Assembly (NCBI GenBank): GCA_030077755.1
Contig: JAQJZZ010000014.1
Span: forward strand, 744,001 to 808,000
DNA length: 64,000 nucleotides
Reading direction: 5' to 3'
From: Filosporella fistucella
Taxonomy: Eukaryota > Ascomycota > Leotiomycetes > Helotiales
Position 1 is the first letter of the stretch; each line of letters begins with the position of its first letter. Positions 45,033 through 55,436 of the stretch are shown here, piece by piece. Both the position numbers and the translations under genes were made by a program. The notes under the pieces were generated by a model. It was not told the origin of the DNA. It did no database searches and saw only the letters and a list, made by a program, of their open reading frames with translations.

Positions 45033-46726
45033 CTAAGGATCCCATGGTCCTACCGCTCTCCTCCCACTCAAAACCTCCGGCTCCCCATCAGTTACTAATA
45101 AAACATCCTCATGTCTAACCCCGAATTCGCCTTCTAAGTACACTCCGGGCTCACTGGTAAATACCATCCCTTCCTTCAGTACTGTCTCTGTATTTCCTTT
45201 ATTTAGATACGGGCTCTCACTGGAATGGGTCAGCATGGTAGATTATCATAAATTTAAACTGCTAGCAGACGCAAAGATTTCAATAGGAAAGAAATAGGGG
45301 AGAGGTGCGTACTGTGCTTTTATGCCTATCCCATGACCTACTCTATGCGTGAAGAACTCTCCATATCCGGCTGAAGAGATGACGGAGCGAGCGGCGATAT
45401 CGATACTTGCTGCGGTACTATTTGTGTGCAGAGCAGAGAGGGATGCATTTTGGGCAGAGAGAACGAGAGACCAGATGGTGAGTTTGTGTTGGATTGTGGG
45501 GGGGAGGGAAGAGGGGGAGGGAGGGCGAGGGAAGAAGGGGGGGAAGAAAGTGCGGCAGACGTCGGAGGAGTAGCCGTGTAGATGCGCGCTGAGGGGTGTT
45601 AGAATTGGGAATAGGGAAGGAATGGAGGGGGGAGGCATACCCAACGTCGATGAGAACAAAGGTTTCGGGCTCTAGGGTTTTGGTGCCATCTGTTCCGCCA
45701 TGGGGATTCGATGCGTCTTCATCTGTGTAGCTGATTAGTATTGTAGTCGCAGAGATGGTGATAGAGGCAGAAGCTCACCAAAAAGCACGATATCGAAAAA
45801 TGGTTCCAGCCCAGCCGCGCGTAGAGTGTTATCCAATACCTCTGCGACTTCATTTTCAGTCAAGCCTTCATACATACATACTCTCACAGCCCTGACTGCT
45901 TCCACGGTCCCTGTATTCACAGCTCTCAGGATTTCGATTTCTCGCTGAGTTTTGGTCTGTTTTACTCTTTCTACTTCTCCGCCTAAGCCGATGACTTCGA
46001 ATCCATTTTCACTGAGGCCTCGTTGGATGAAATCCCGAATTTCGTCATCGACCATTATTTTTGGTGCTTTTTTGCCGGGCTTGCCAAGCCAGTTTTTGAG
46101 TAGTGTGGAGTAGGGATTCCAGTGTTCTTCCCAGGGTATGAATTCCAGTTTATCTTCAAATGGCATACCCAGTAACTTCGCTCTTTCAACCTCGAAACTA
46201 GGTGCTAGAAACCTTGTTCTTGCTTCAATTGTCCCATTCTCTTTACTCACAGGCTGGACGACCATCAAGAATGGTCTTTCTTCAGGCTCCCATACCTCCC
46301 AGTCTTTTTGACTTATATTAGCATAGTACTGGAACGTATAGCCTGGCTCGACGATGAATGCATCGAGTCCATCTTTTGCTAAAGCGATAGCGAGATTATT
46401 GCGTCGTTCGACAAACTCGGAAACTGGAAGTGGACGTGCCGAATCCAGAAACGGGAGACCAGTATCTAGGAAAGTGGAGATGGAGCAGGCTTGGAAGTAC
46501 TCTAGTGTCTGGGGAGGTGGAAATTCGCGGGTAGTAGTAAGGTTTGATATCTGGGGTGATTTATTAGTAAAGCGGGAATTCCCCATGTAACAAAGCTTAC
46601 CAACAGATAAAAGGTCGTAGCGCTTATTATAGCAGGGAGTAAGCATTGTTTTGCCTTGTACCTCCATCCGAATCTATCATTCTTCACATATCTCCTGTCC
46701 AACAACAAACGTTTCTCTTCCATCAT
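45033..46726 (-). CDS. Membrane-anchored Xaa-Pro peptidase (M24B family)
   Basis: Five exons, 46726-46601, 46550-45779, 45722-45641, 45588-45313 and 45219-45033, give 480 residues. Introns: 46551-46600, 45723-45778, 45589-45640 and 45220-45312. A basic cytosolic head and a hydrophobic segment QCLLPAIISATTFYLL make it a type II membrane protein. The N-terminal creatinase-like domain contains FVERRNNLAIALAKDGLDAF. The pita-bread domain supplies all five metal ligands: two Asp in IDVGAHLHGYSSDV, His in THRVGHGIGIKAHESPYL, Glu in TSEPGVY and Glu in RHEDVLLV. It should remove or cleave X-Pro N-terminal residues (aminopeptidase P or prolidase). A Pro-rich insert PPFFPRPPSPSSLPP after the second Asp is encoded by a purine-rich repeat. 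It is convergent with PFF1; a joint role in peptide turnover is possible but unproven. Confidence 0.92.
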
Positions 46727-47960
46727 TCCCACTTCAAAGATCAAGATGAAACCAGCTATGGAAACCCTAAATTCGGTAACATGTAGGACAAGATCTTAAG
46801 ATCTGGGAAATGGTGTAATAAGTGCAGATAGGTGCAGGTTAAATTCGAGGATGAGAGGATGGCAAAGATATGCAGTCAATGGTGATAGGTGGGGGTTATC
46901 CACTAAGTATGGCGCGACGTGGGCAAGAAATGTCGAATTGATGCAGATGATGATCGTCTCAGCCACAGATGCGGGTGTGGCGTTGGCCCCCACTATGAGA
47001 TCTGATAACAACTTTGTAGTGTAATCGCGAAAGCGAAAGATCGGTGAAATAGCGCGAAGCTATATGTTTTGTGATTATGTGCAAGTTGGGTTTCAAATGT
47101 AAAAGAACGAATGTTTATTATAACGTTTTATCGCAATAATTCAGGTTTCTGTCGTAGGATTGTTGTCGCAGAAAGTATTCCGAGCGGTAGCGAGTCAGCT
47201 GAATGAATCACTTGATGACGCTTGTCCACACCCATTTCATCAAGGAACTCTAATCGATTGGGCACACGTTTCTCAATTCTCGCAGCATATAACAGGTTTG
47301 TAGACTTGCTTCTAATGCTGGGTGTTTGCTATCATGACTTGGCTCATTCGAAAAGTCATCACCGGGTATATTAGTACTGAGTAGAAACTTGAATACGGAG
47401 GGTTTCATTTGATAGAAAATCGGTCTCTCAGCAGGTCAAACAAATCTCACGCCTGTCAGAAGACAATGTGCAGGTAATCAGCTGACACATACGCAGAAAG
47501 TAAGAGAAGTCTATGACAATTACAGACTCGTGAACAATTCATCCTTGAATCAAGATGTTGGCTCTCGGAAAGTTAGAGCGTCCCCAACCTGGTAGCCCTA
47601 GGCCGGGTACTTGTGATACAGAACACAGGCTGCCGGCCGATAACCAAGACGCAAAATTATAACAAGCCCAAGAAATGAAAACCGCGACATGAAGAAAGTC
47701 ATTTGATGCTGAATCTCTTCAGAAGAATACGTTATAGTACGTGACAGACAACTATCATCATCTGAAGGCAGAAACGGGCACACAAACCCATGCAAGATCG
47801 AGCGTCCGATATGTAAGCATCAGGAAATAGATTCCAAAAATTCATTCTGTATTATAACTCCACAGATCAGTGCTTATAGCTGTTCCAATAGGCAACTAGG
47901 TGTAAAATTTCACTGGAGTATCGACGGCGACACTCTCTACTGGAGTATTTTCTGCAACCG
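46727..47960. other. Intergenic region
   Basis: The promoter of the Xaa-Pro peptidase gene lies at the left and the 3' flank of the CFEM-like gene at the right. No supported gene in 1.2 kb. Confidence 0.4.
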
Positions 47961-48729
47961 TCAAGACAATTGTTGTGACGCTGCCTCCTGTGCAGAGTTG
48001 ACAAGTCGCTTTCTGCGATATTCTCTAAAGGCTACCCAAAAAGCACCAATAGTAGCCAAAGTTCCGGGAATAGTAACACCAATCGCGATTTTCTCTCCAA
48101 GTGTCAAGCCTCCAGAAGGGGTGGGAGTCGCAGCTGGCGAACTCGGTGTTGCATCTGTGTTGACACCTGGGTTGCTAGGAGACACAGCGATGCTTGTCGA
48201 TTTCGAAGGAGCTGTGAGGGTGAGGATACCTGGAGTTACGGAGCTTGTTTTCGACGTTTGGATTAATTCTATATAAGACGGCCATTCAGCATCGATAGAA
48301 TTGCGTGATTGACAGAAAGACAGTTAGTGTCTTAGTCTTACCTGTGCTTCCGGATCTAGTAGTGGTTGGAACATTGGCTGTGGCCACAAAATCTTTCAAG
48401 ACAGTTGAACAATAAGTCGAGAAAACAGCCATTGCAGAGCTCAAGTCTTCGCCATCCCCAGATTGCGCGCAGCCCACCATGATTGAATATGACACAGCTG
48501 AGGAGTAATTGATCGAATTTGCTGTCTTCAGACATATACAGCTAGCTACAGTGACAGGGTCCTTCTGCGGACATGCGAGCCAAGTCATAGATGTGAACTG
48601 TGCACTCAACATGTATGAAGGACAGAATGCAAGATCAGAACAAGAGGGGACTTGTGTGATATGTGCGATTGTCTGACATTTCGCCAGAGATACAAAATAC
48701 AGTATTGTGAGCAAAGAATGACACTTCAT
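47961..48729 (-). CDS. CFEM-like Cys-rich protein with one membrane helix
   Basis: Two exons, 48729-48342 and 48268-47961, give 231 residues; intron 48269-48341 (GTAAGA...ATATAG) is phase 1. A signal peptide (MKCHSLLTILYFVSLAKC) is followed by a Cys-rich domain with PSCSDLAFC, LACPQKDPVTVASCIC, VGC and STYC. The D-x-x-x-x-x-C-x-C core and overall length resemble a diverged CFEM domain. A Ser/Thr-rich stalk of about 60 residues leads to a membrane helix KIAIGVTIPGTLATIGAFWVAF and a short basic cytosolic tail EYRRKR. It should be a plasma-membrane surface protein, such as a sensor, adhesin or heme/iron-binding protein. CFEM membership is tentative because the cysteine count is seven rather than eight. 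A longer start at 48789 also exists, but the start at 48729 gives a clean signal peptide. Confidence 0.78.
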
Positions 48730-50727
48730 GATTGACGACGAGGCAATTGACGGTACCTCGATTTGTAGAACATAAGGAAGAGGCATCAAAGCAGTGACCG
48801 GAAACCTCGATCTTGCTCATGAAGTCTGCCTTCTGCACAGCCTTGCTGTGAGGCTGAGACACTCTGATCTGGACTTCCAGAAATGATACGAAGGCTGGAT
48901 ACATGGCGGGAAAATGTGAGTTAGAACGAATCACGGACAAGAGCTGCTTGGCGCTAGGATGGCGTCCTGCATCCAGTATTGCTTCTGCTGACTTGGCAGA
49001 AAGGACAGTAACATAAATCCCCGAACCGATAACGATAGAAAGCTTAATATCATACAACGTGAGGAAGTAGCTTAATGCATAAAGTATGCCACTGTGGAGA
49101 TGTAAGAAGTAACAAGGAATTAAGGCACGAACGGACCATATGAGACTAGATGGAGCTGATCACGTGATCCAAGAGCTAGACTATTTTCGGACATCTGTCT
49201 CGCGTTCTTTCCAAACTTCACAAACTTGACTGGCACCTTCAATAATATCCCACTCTCACAAAGAACAACTCGAATTTCACAAGCAGTATAATGCTACTGG
49301 AACAAGTGGCACACGGATTCCCTTGAAGCTTTGCATAACATATAGAAGCTAAGCGCAAAGCAACACGAGAACTGGACATCAAGGAAGCCAAATTCCACAA
49401 ACCTCACATGGAAGCGAAACGATTTTAGCAACGATGTTGGCAGAAAGGTACAATAGACTACTGTTTGCGCTTAAGTTTGTCGACATGGAATCAATGCAAC
49501 ATATCAAGAAACGTTGTCATGCGGGACAGATCATTTCACGATTTGTATGTTGGGTTGCTCCGCTCCTGGATATTTCCTCATGTCCGATTGGGTTTATCTT
49601 GACACATAATCTATGAGCATGTGGATCTCAGGAGATATAGCGAACGTTTGTTCAAATAAATATGGTCCTTGTCAGGTGATGCAATATGTTTGCAGATGCA
49701 TGAGTATGCTTTCTCAACAGCTGATCGCTCTCGGCTTTATTGACAACTAGGCTCGAAAGCACTGAAAAGGTACTGCAGTCGATAGCTCACTGCCTCTTGG
49801 TTCCTTGCTGTTTTTATCGCTGCTATATGTCATTCTGTTCCGTCACTTGGTTATAGCATTACGGCTTGTCCCTGATGCTAGTAAATGTTTTCTTGTACGA
49901 GCAATCATTGTCACAATTGACTGTTTCCCGTTTGAACATTCTTACATGGCTATAAAGCTACTACTAGGACTACTTCAAGTCATCTTCCTATCACTGTTGT
50001 AATTCTGATCTCTGCTTCATGTTATATGATTTTCTGCCCCGTGTTGCTCTGCTGATTGACGCGTCGTACCAGTCATCGTCGTTCTATAGCCACGGTGTAT
50101 GTAAATTGTCCCCCTTGGCAATGACTTCTCCAACACTCAAGGATCCGGTCTTAAGAATACACTCTACCGCTATGCTTAGCTTACACAGCTTAGAGACAGA
50201 ACTTCCCAGTGGAGGCACGAAGCTCTGTCTAGGCCTTCCTTCGTTCCTCGCTCTACACGTGCAAGCCCACAATAAGTTTGATTTCGCTATTTCATCCTCC
50301 GCCGGATAATTACAGCTGTTTTAGAATATACCCAGCAGAATGCTTGTATACGTCATGGCTTACATTTGGGCTAAACACTGCTCGATAATTTTAGGTTCAA
50401 TTTCTTGATCGCATCTGTTAGTAGCATTAGCGCGAAGCTAGCAGATATTTGTGCTCTGCGTCCATGCCATGGCGTAAGTATACCACAACCTCGAAATTGT
50501 CAAAAAAAAACCATAACTCACAACAGAACCACATATCCTTCAAGAAAATCAAACCCTGAATCACATAAAATATCGAGCTGTGTGTCTTCCCAAATTCTTT
50601 AATTGTCACCACATAACCACTGGACCAAATATTTCGGATCATTTGCAACTTTTAAGCCACCATTCCATAAGTTGTCTTGACTGAAACTCCATTGACTGAT
50701 TGTACACTATAGGCATCAAACCCTAAT
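48730..50727. other. Intergenic region, about 2 kb
   Basis: A 140-codon minus-strand frame at 48635-49057 begins with TTG and overlaps the CFEM-like gene. It is not supported. Other frames are short. No gene recognised. Confidence 0.45.
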
Positions 50728-51556
50728 ATGTTGTCTATCCTCACTTCATCGAATCTCAAAAAAGCCGAAGCCCAAAGTCTGGAAAGTATTCCACGCACGC
50801 TTCGACGGGCAGCTAGGAACCGACCCCGTGCTGCGAAAATATTCTTCGGACATCGAGCATAGGGCGTCGAACATGAAGGACGGCCATAGGTACCTTGAAT
50901 GGCTGACGGGATTCGTGGAGCGAGCTGCACACAGGACTAGCGTGGCGACTGAAGGGTTATCTATCACGTCGAAGGGTCTGAAAGAGTCGAGCTCTAAGAG
51001 TATCAAGGGTGATGTAAGATCTGGAAAGTCGGTGAAAGCAGAGACTAGGGATGATGTCAAGATCGAGGGAGTTATGGAGGCAATTGCTGAGAAGAATTTG
51101 GCCTGCAAGTACACGGTCAGGACAGCACAAGAAATCTTCGCTAAGCAACCACCCATCAAAATACAAGATCTGGCCGACGTCGATGTCTTGGACATGGAAG
51201 TAAAATTCAAGGATCTACGCGCTCGATCGATGCATATCCACAAAACTCGGGGCTTCGACCACCCGGACTTGAAAAGGTGGTGCGATAAAATCGTTAGAAA
51301 AGGTGTCATTCTGCCAAATGCACGAAAGTATTTGGCAGAGAAGAAAAATAAGCAGGGGATTCTATATGAGGCGACTGAAGCAAAGGCTCCGATTGCTTCG
51401 AACCCTCTTGGGAAGGACCCGAATATCGACAAGCAAAAGGCAACTACCCTCCCTAACATCGAAGACGTCAAAGAAATAATGAAGAATCGCAAGATTAGTT
51501 TGGAGGATGGGTGGGAGCTACTGGAGGAGGACATCGATGATCGGGAAATATGCTAA
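50728..51556 (+). CDS. Lineage-restricted protein, broken near its start by a one-base shift
   Basis: From about 50762 to 51556 one frame encodes a Lys/Glu-rich helical protein of about 265 residues with no ATG at its start. The only nearby ATG, at 50728, is in the next frame. It reads into a run of six A (50758-50763), and one A fewer would join it directly to the long frame (N-terminus MLSILTSSNLKK continuing into PKPKVWKVFHARFDGQLG). I therefore model a +1 frameshift in the A run. An unseen 5' exon is the alternative. The protein has no recognised domain. Its C-terminus SLEDGWELLEEDIDDREIC carries an acidic W-x-x-L motif. A central segment (TRGFDHPDLKRW... NKQGIL) aligns with the gene at 52364, suggesting the two are diverged tandem paralogues. 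A shorter version could start at the ATG at 50873. Confidence 0.6.
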
Positions 51557-52363
51557 TGTTTGGTGGTCTGTGGTGTCTGGCAATTGTCTCACACCTAGGA
51601 CTCATAAATATGGCGCTCTTGATGAGTGTAGATTACAGGTACTCTTCTCTTTTGGAACCCAGGAGATGCTGGTTTCGGAGAATTTGGTGGTTGTGGATAG
51701 CATTTTAAGTACTCAAGGAGGCGAGCATCAGTATGGGACATGCACAGAAAGTGAATCTCATAGATCAAAATCTTTCGGATTTGTCTCATCCAATATGGTG
51801 AAATATATGTGATATCTAAAATCGAAATAGTTACACATAATCTCGACTTTTTCGCCTGTAACTCTAATATCCCATTATCCTGATCCTCTTCTAAAATTCT
51901 CACACACTAATCTCTCATTCGCCACAAGTTTGTCTTTGTTTTTCTGGATTAATTCAATATTATCAATGCGCACAATTAGATTCACGTGGTTTACATCGAA
52001 CATATAGTCTCGATCTTGCACAGTCTTGATATCATCTAACAACACCGCAACCCAACCCACAATTACGATCTTACTGCACAACAACACCGCAGCCCAAACA
52101 AAGACGAAACATCACACAGGTGCCCAAAATTACAAAAAACAGAGTTTGTAAGTTACCTGCGCTCTTTCATGAGTTCTATGTACATTGGGCAATATTTATC
52201 TTGGTTTCTGAACATTTTCCTTCTCGTAGTTGAAACGTTTCACAGATCCATCTCTCAGCATTCTACTTCTCCTTCCAATAGTGCACGAAACCTTTTGGAC
52301 CATCAGATCTGCTGCAATTTACTCGTGCTGACAGTCTACCAATTTCTAGTCAGATGAATCAAC
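51557..52363. other. Gap between the two paralogues
   Basis: No gene supported. The right end is the leader of the next gene and includes an upstream ATG at 52353 that opens an overlapping short frame in another reading frame. Confidence 0.4.
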
Positions 52364-52972
52364 ATGTGGCCAAGTGCAGCAAACACCAAAACCATTACCC
52401 GATTCGATGTCGATCAATGGGAGAAACAACTGGATGCGGCGTACCAAATAATCGAGCGCTTCTCCAGCACACGACCGCGTAATCACCCAAAAATCCTTGA
52501 ATACAACAAGCTCGTCCAGGAAACGTCCGCAAGTCTGGGAGAAGCCAAAGATCACCTCGACAAGGGAGTCAACAAACAACATATCTTGCCAAATCCGAAA
52601 GCCAAACCCGGTCATGCCATCAGCCGCCAATTCACTGATGAGAGCTGCAAGTCCATTAACGAAGACCGCGACATCTTTGAAAACGGTTCTGAACACATCA
52701 TCCTGAAGGATACCGAGAAAATGCGTAGAATGGGGGCGAAGAAGCACCTTGGAGCATTTTATGAGGCGAATCCCAAGCTCAATAGTATGGAGTCCAAAGT
52801 TGATTTGAGCGCCGAAAAAGAGGGACGTGTTTCTGTTGATATGGTGGTTGGAGGAAAAAGGGTCGGGCTGGATATGGGTACGCTTGGCGAATTGGAGAAG
52901 GAATGGGATATCATTGAGGAGGAAGATGAGTGGGATATGTGTGAAGCCTCTGCCTCCCTTTCTCTTTCTTGA
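52364..52972 (+). CDS. Lineage-restricted protein with acidic W-x-x-I tail
   Basis: An uninterrupted frame of 202 residues from an ATG at 52364. Polar and helical, with no signal peptide, membrane segment or known domain. Two features stand out. A segment STRPRNHPKILEYNKLVQ followed by LGEAKDHLDKGVNKQHIL matches the spacing and several residues of the gene at 50728-51556 (TRGFDHPDLKRW, NARKYL, NKQGIL). The C-terminus LEKEWDIIEEEDEWDMCEA is strongly acidic with two W-x-x-[IC] elements, WDII fitting an Atg8-interacting motif. Function unknown; a role as an adaptor is speculative. The upstream ATG at 52353 in another frame may lower translation. Confidence 0.65.
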   Translation: MWPSAANTKTITRFDVDQWEKQLDAAYQIIERFSSTRPRNHPKILEYNKLVQETSASLGEAKDHLDKGVNKQHILPNPKAKPGHAISRQFTDESCKSINEDRDIFENGSEHIILKDTEKMRRMGAKKHLGAFYEANPKLNSMESKVDLSAEKEGRVSVDMVVGGKRVGLDMGTLGELEKEWDIIEEEDEWDMCEASASLSLS

Positions 52973-53260
52973 TATCTGGCAGGGGTTTCTGGTGGGATAA
53001 CGACATATGAGAAAGGTGTTCAGACTGATTGCAGGGAAATGAGCGTATATTCTATACAGTAAGGGTTACTTCTGGTGTTGTGGGGGGGCAATGGTGTTCA
53101 GACTACATAGTCATGAACGTACACACACAAAAAAGTTTCATGAATGCAAATAATTTAGGAGCTTCTTAGTCTGAATATACCAAGAATGGAACGAATTAAA
53201 TTTACTGAAATCGAATAAACGGATATAACGTTCCCATTCCCCCCAACACAATCCAAATAC

Positions 53261-53939
53261 CTAATTTTCGTCGCTCTCCTCCTCAACCTCCTTCCCTTTC
53301 GTCTGCGGGTTTTCTCCCTTCCTTCTCCCACTGCACTTCCTCCCAACTCTGTTAAACCACTCTCTCACACTCTCCATGGCCGTAGATTGGTTTTTCTCCT
53401 TAACCAAATACCTATTCTCTACTACCCCTTGCTCACCTTGAATCCTCATTACAAATTCCTTTCCATCACCCTCCGTTTTCCTGCACCTATCTATACCCAT
53501 TGATTTAACCCCCCCTACTCTTCTTCTCCCCCTCCTTCGTGACCTGTCTGACATCCACCCCTTTCTCCTCTTGCCTTCCCCTGCCATCACAATTATCTTT
53601 CCATCTCACCCTCCTCTCTCCCATTTTCTCCCTCCTCTCCCTCTCTACTTGCCTTTTCTCACAATGGTCACATATTTTCTCTAACACTATCCTTCGCTCC
53701 TCCATACTATCTCTCTCTCCCCGATAACAAAAGTGTTCTTTTTGCTGGGGATGAAAATTAGAATAGAGAATGATACATCTGTCGCCGTGGCGGATGTGGG
53801 ATTGTGTGTGGTTGCAGGGATGCTGGAAAATGTAGCGGCGACAATGGATAGGTAACTTAGGGGCTTTGCGGGAGGAGGACGAGGAGTGACTGGAGGAGCG
53901 TTTGGATGAGGAGGATGATGTGCGGATGGAGCGTGTCAT
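53261..53939 (-). pseudogene. Cys/His-module protein gene split by a frameshift in a G7 run
   Basis: The upstream frame from ATG 53939 runs to a stop at 53505. A second frame covers 53590-53261. They overlap, and a run of seven C on the plus strand (53509-53515) is where one base fewer would fuse them into about 226 residues. The N-terminus is Ser-rich. Then comes a module with C-x8-C-x-H (CRRYIFQHPCNH), further Cys, and C-x2-C (CDHC), followed by a long Arg/Lys/Glu-rich tail. The same C-x8-C-x-H ... C-x2-C arrangement occurs in the gene at 55437, so the two appear related. The module may bind zinc. The break may be true or a homopolymer error. The first frame alone (144 residues) contains the complete Cys/His module. 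Confidence 0.5.
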
Positions 53940-55436
53940 TGTGGTTGTTGGAAAGTATAATTTGCTGAACGATATTTAATATTTAAAAATGGTGATAGAG
54001 CTTCTTCGAAAGATGCCACTATCTCCTTAGTATTACTATCAAATGTCTTTATAACTGAAATTTGTAACATACTATGTTGTAGGTATAAATTTCTAAGTCG
54101 AGGAAACAGCATTTGAGGGAGAAGAAAAATTTCTAAAAATATATATTTCGCGGAACACACAGAAATACGAATATAGATTGGTTTGTGTGGTAATTATGAC
54201 TTTAATGACAAGCACAGTAAGTGCTAAGTGGATAGTGGTTCATTTTCTAAGCTAGTTCCCGCTGTCAGGGCATGAGCTTCGACATAAGGCATCTCTCTTG
54301 AATGAATTCTTCCCAGAGCAGTGCTCCCGCCGTTTGAATGTTTTGAAGTAGATTACTTATATTTGTGTATTAAATTTGCTTGCTATTCAACAGTTGCAAG
54401 GTGCAGATTCGAATGTAGTGGGAAAGTATCTCACGTGACAAGACTCAATCTCGTCACTTGCACATTTCTGATGAGGATGAGCAGTGACGTATTGTTCCTA
54501 CTCGTCAAGCCTAGAGGATAATACTAACTAGATGATACCTAGCAGCCGTACTAGAAGAATATTTTCACAGTCCGTGAAAGGGATATTACCTCATCCTTTG
54601 ATCTCCATATGCCTTCTAGTCCCTAGATCTTGCTTACAAAAGTTCAGCAACGAGCTCAAACATTCTTTTTTGATCTCACAGTACTCCATTGTCCATAGGG
54701 AGTTAGTTGAAATGTCCCACGGATTTCCAAAGACCAGAATGTGTCGGCAATCCCATTTGGGCAAGAACACTTAATTGGACATGACTAGCTTCCCACATTT
54801 CCATCACCTCCACCCGACTAATCTAGCTCAGAACAATCTATCACATGCTATAAAGCCACCGTCTATATTCTCTCAATTCTGTTGCACATCTCAAGAATGT
54901 GGCGTTAAGCTTCTGTCATCTTTCACGAAATATTCCGGGAGAGGACATTAGAACCATCAGCTATGTTTTTTCAAGTTTGAAATAGTTTCTCCAACCTTGA
55001 ATCCTCCTCGAGAGGAGAGAAATGTCTGTGATTCATCTCATGCTCGCTCCTTCCCATCTCACATATCACTTCGGACCGGCCTATCTAGCTGAGGCTGCAA
55101 GGAGTCATAGAGTCATGTTACTTTACTCCAAAGAATACCCCATGATTCAGCAAATGAACAACAGACTAACTCCATGAATTAAATAACGCAGTGCCATGAT
55201 TCCTGCCAAAGAGACCTGAACGAGCGATCTGAGGCGATAAAAGCTCCCGCCTCCGTAGCACTGAACTGACACCAGAGAACAATTCTACATTCTGCCTTCA
55301 AGTACATCTTATCACGCATCAAGCAAATCCACACTCAACCTGTTACCTTCACTGCGATCTCAAAACTCATCCATCCTCCAAATTCTATCCAGGATCTAAT
55401 AACGCACCCCTCTCTCAAACGAACGCCGTCTTCAAA
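53940..55436. other. Divergent intergenic region
   Basis: It lies between the two Cys/His-module genes, which point away from each other. Both promoters should be here. No gene found; short frames at 54321-54774 lack coding features. Confidence 0.45.

Noticed and set aside
48635..49057. 140-codon minus-strand frame overlapping the CFEM-like gene
   Set aside because: Begins with TTG and overlaps a better supported gene in another frame.
50746..51534. 262-codon minus-strand frame opposite the 50.7-kb gene
   Set aside because: Ser/Phe-rich antisense shadow of a Lys/Glu-rich coding strand.
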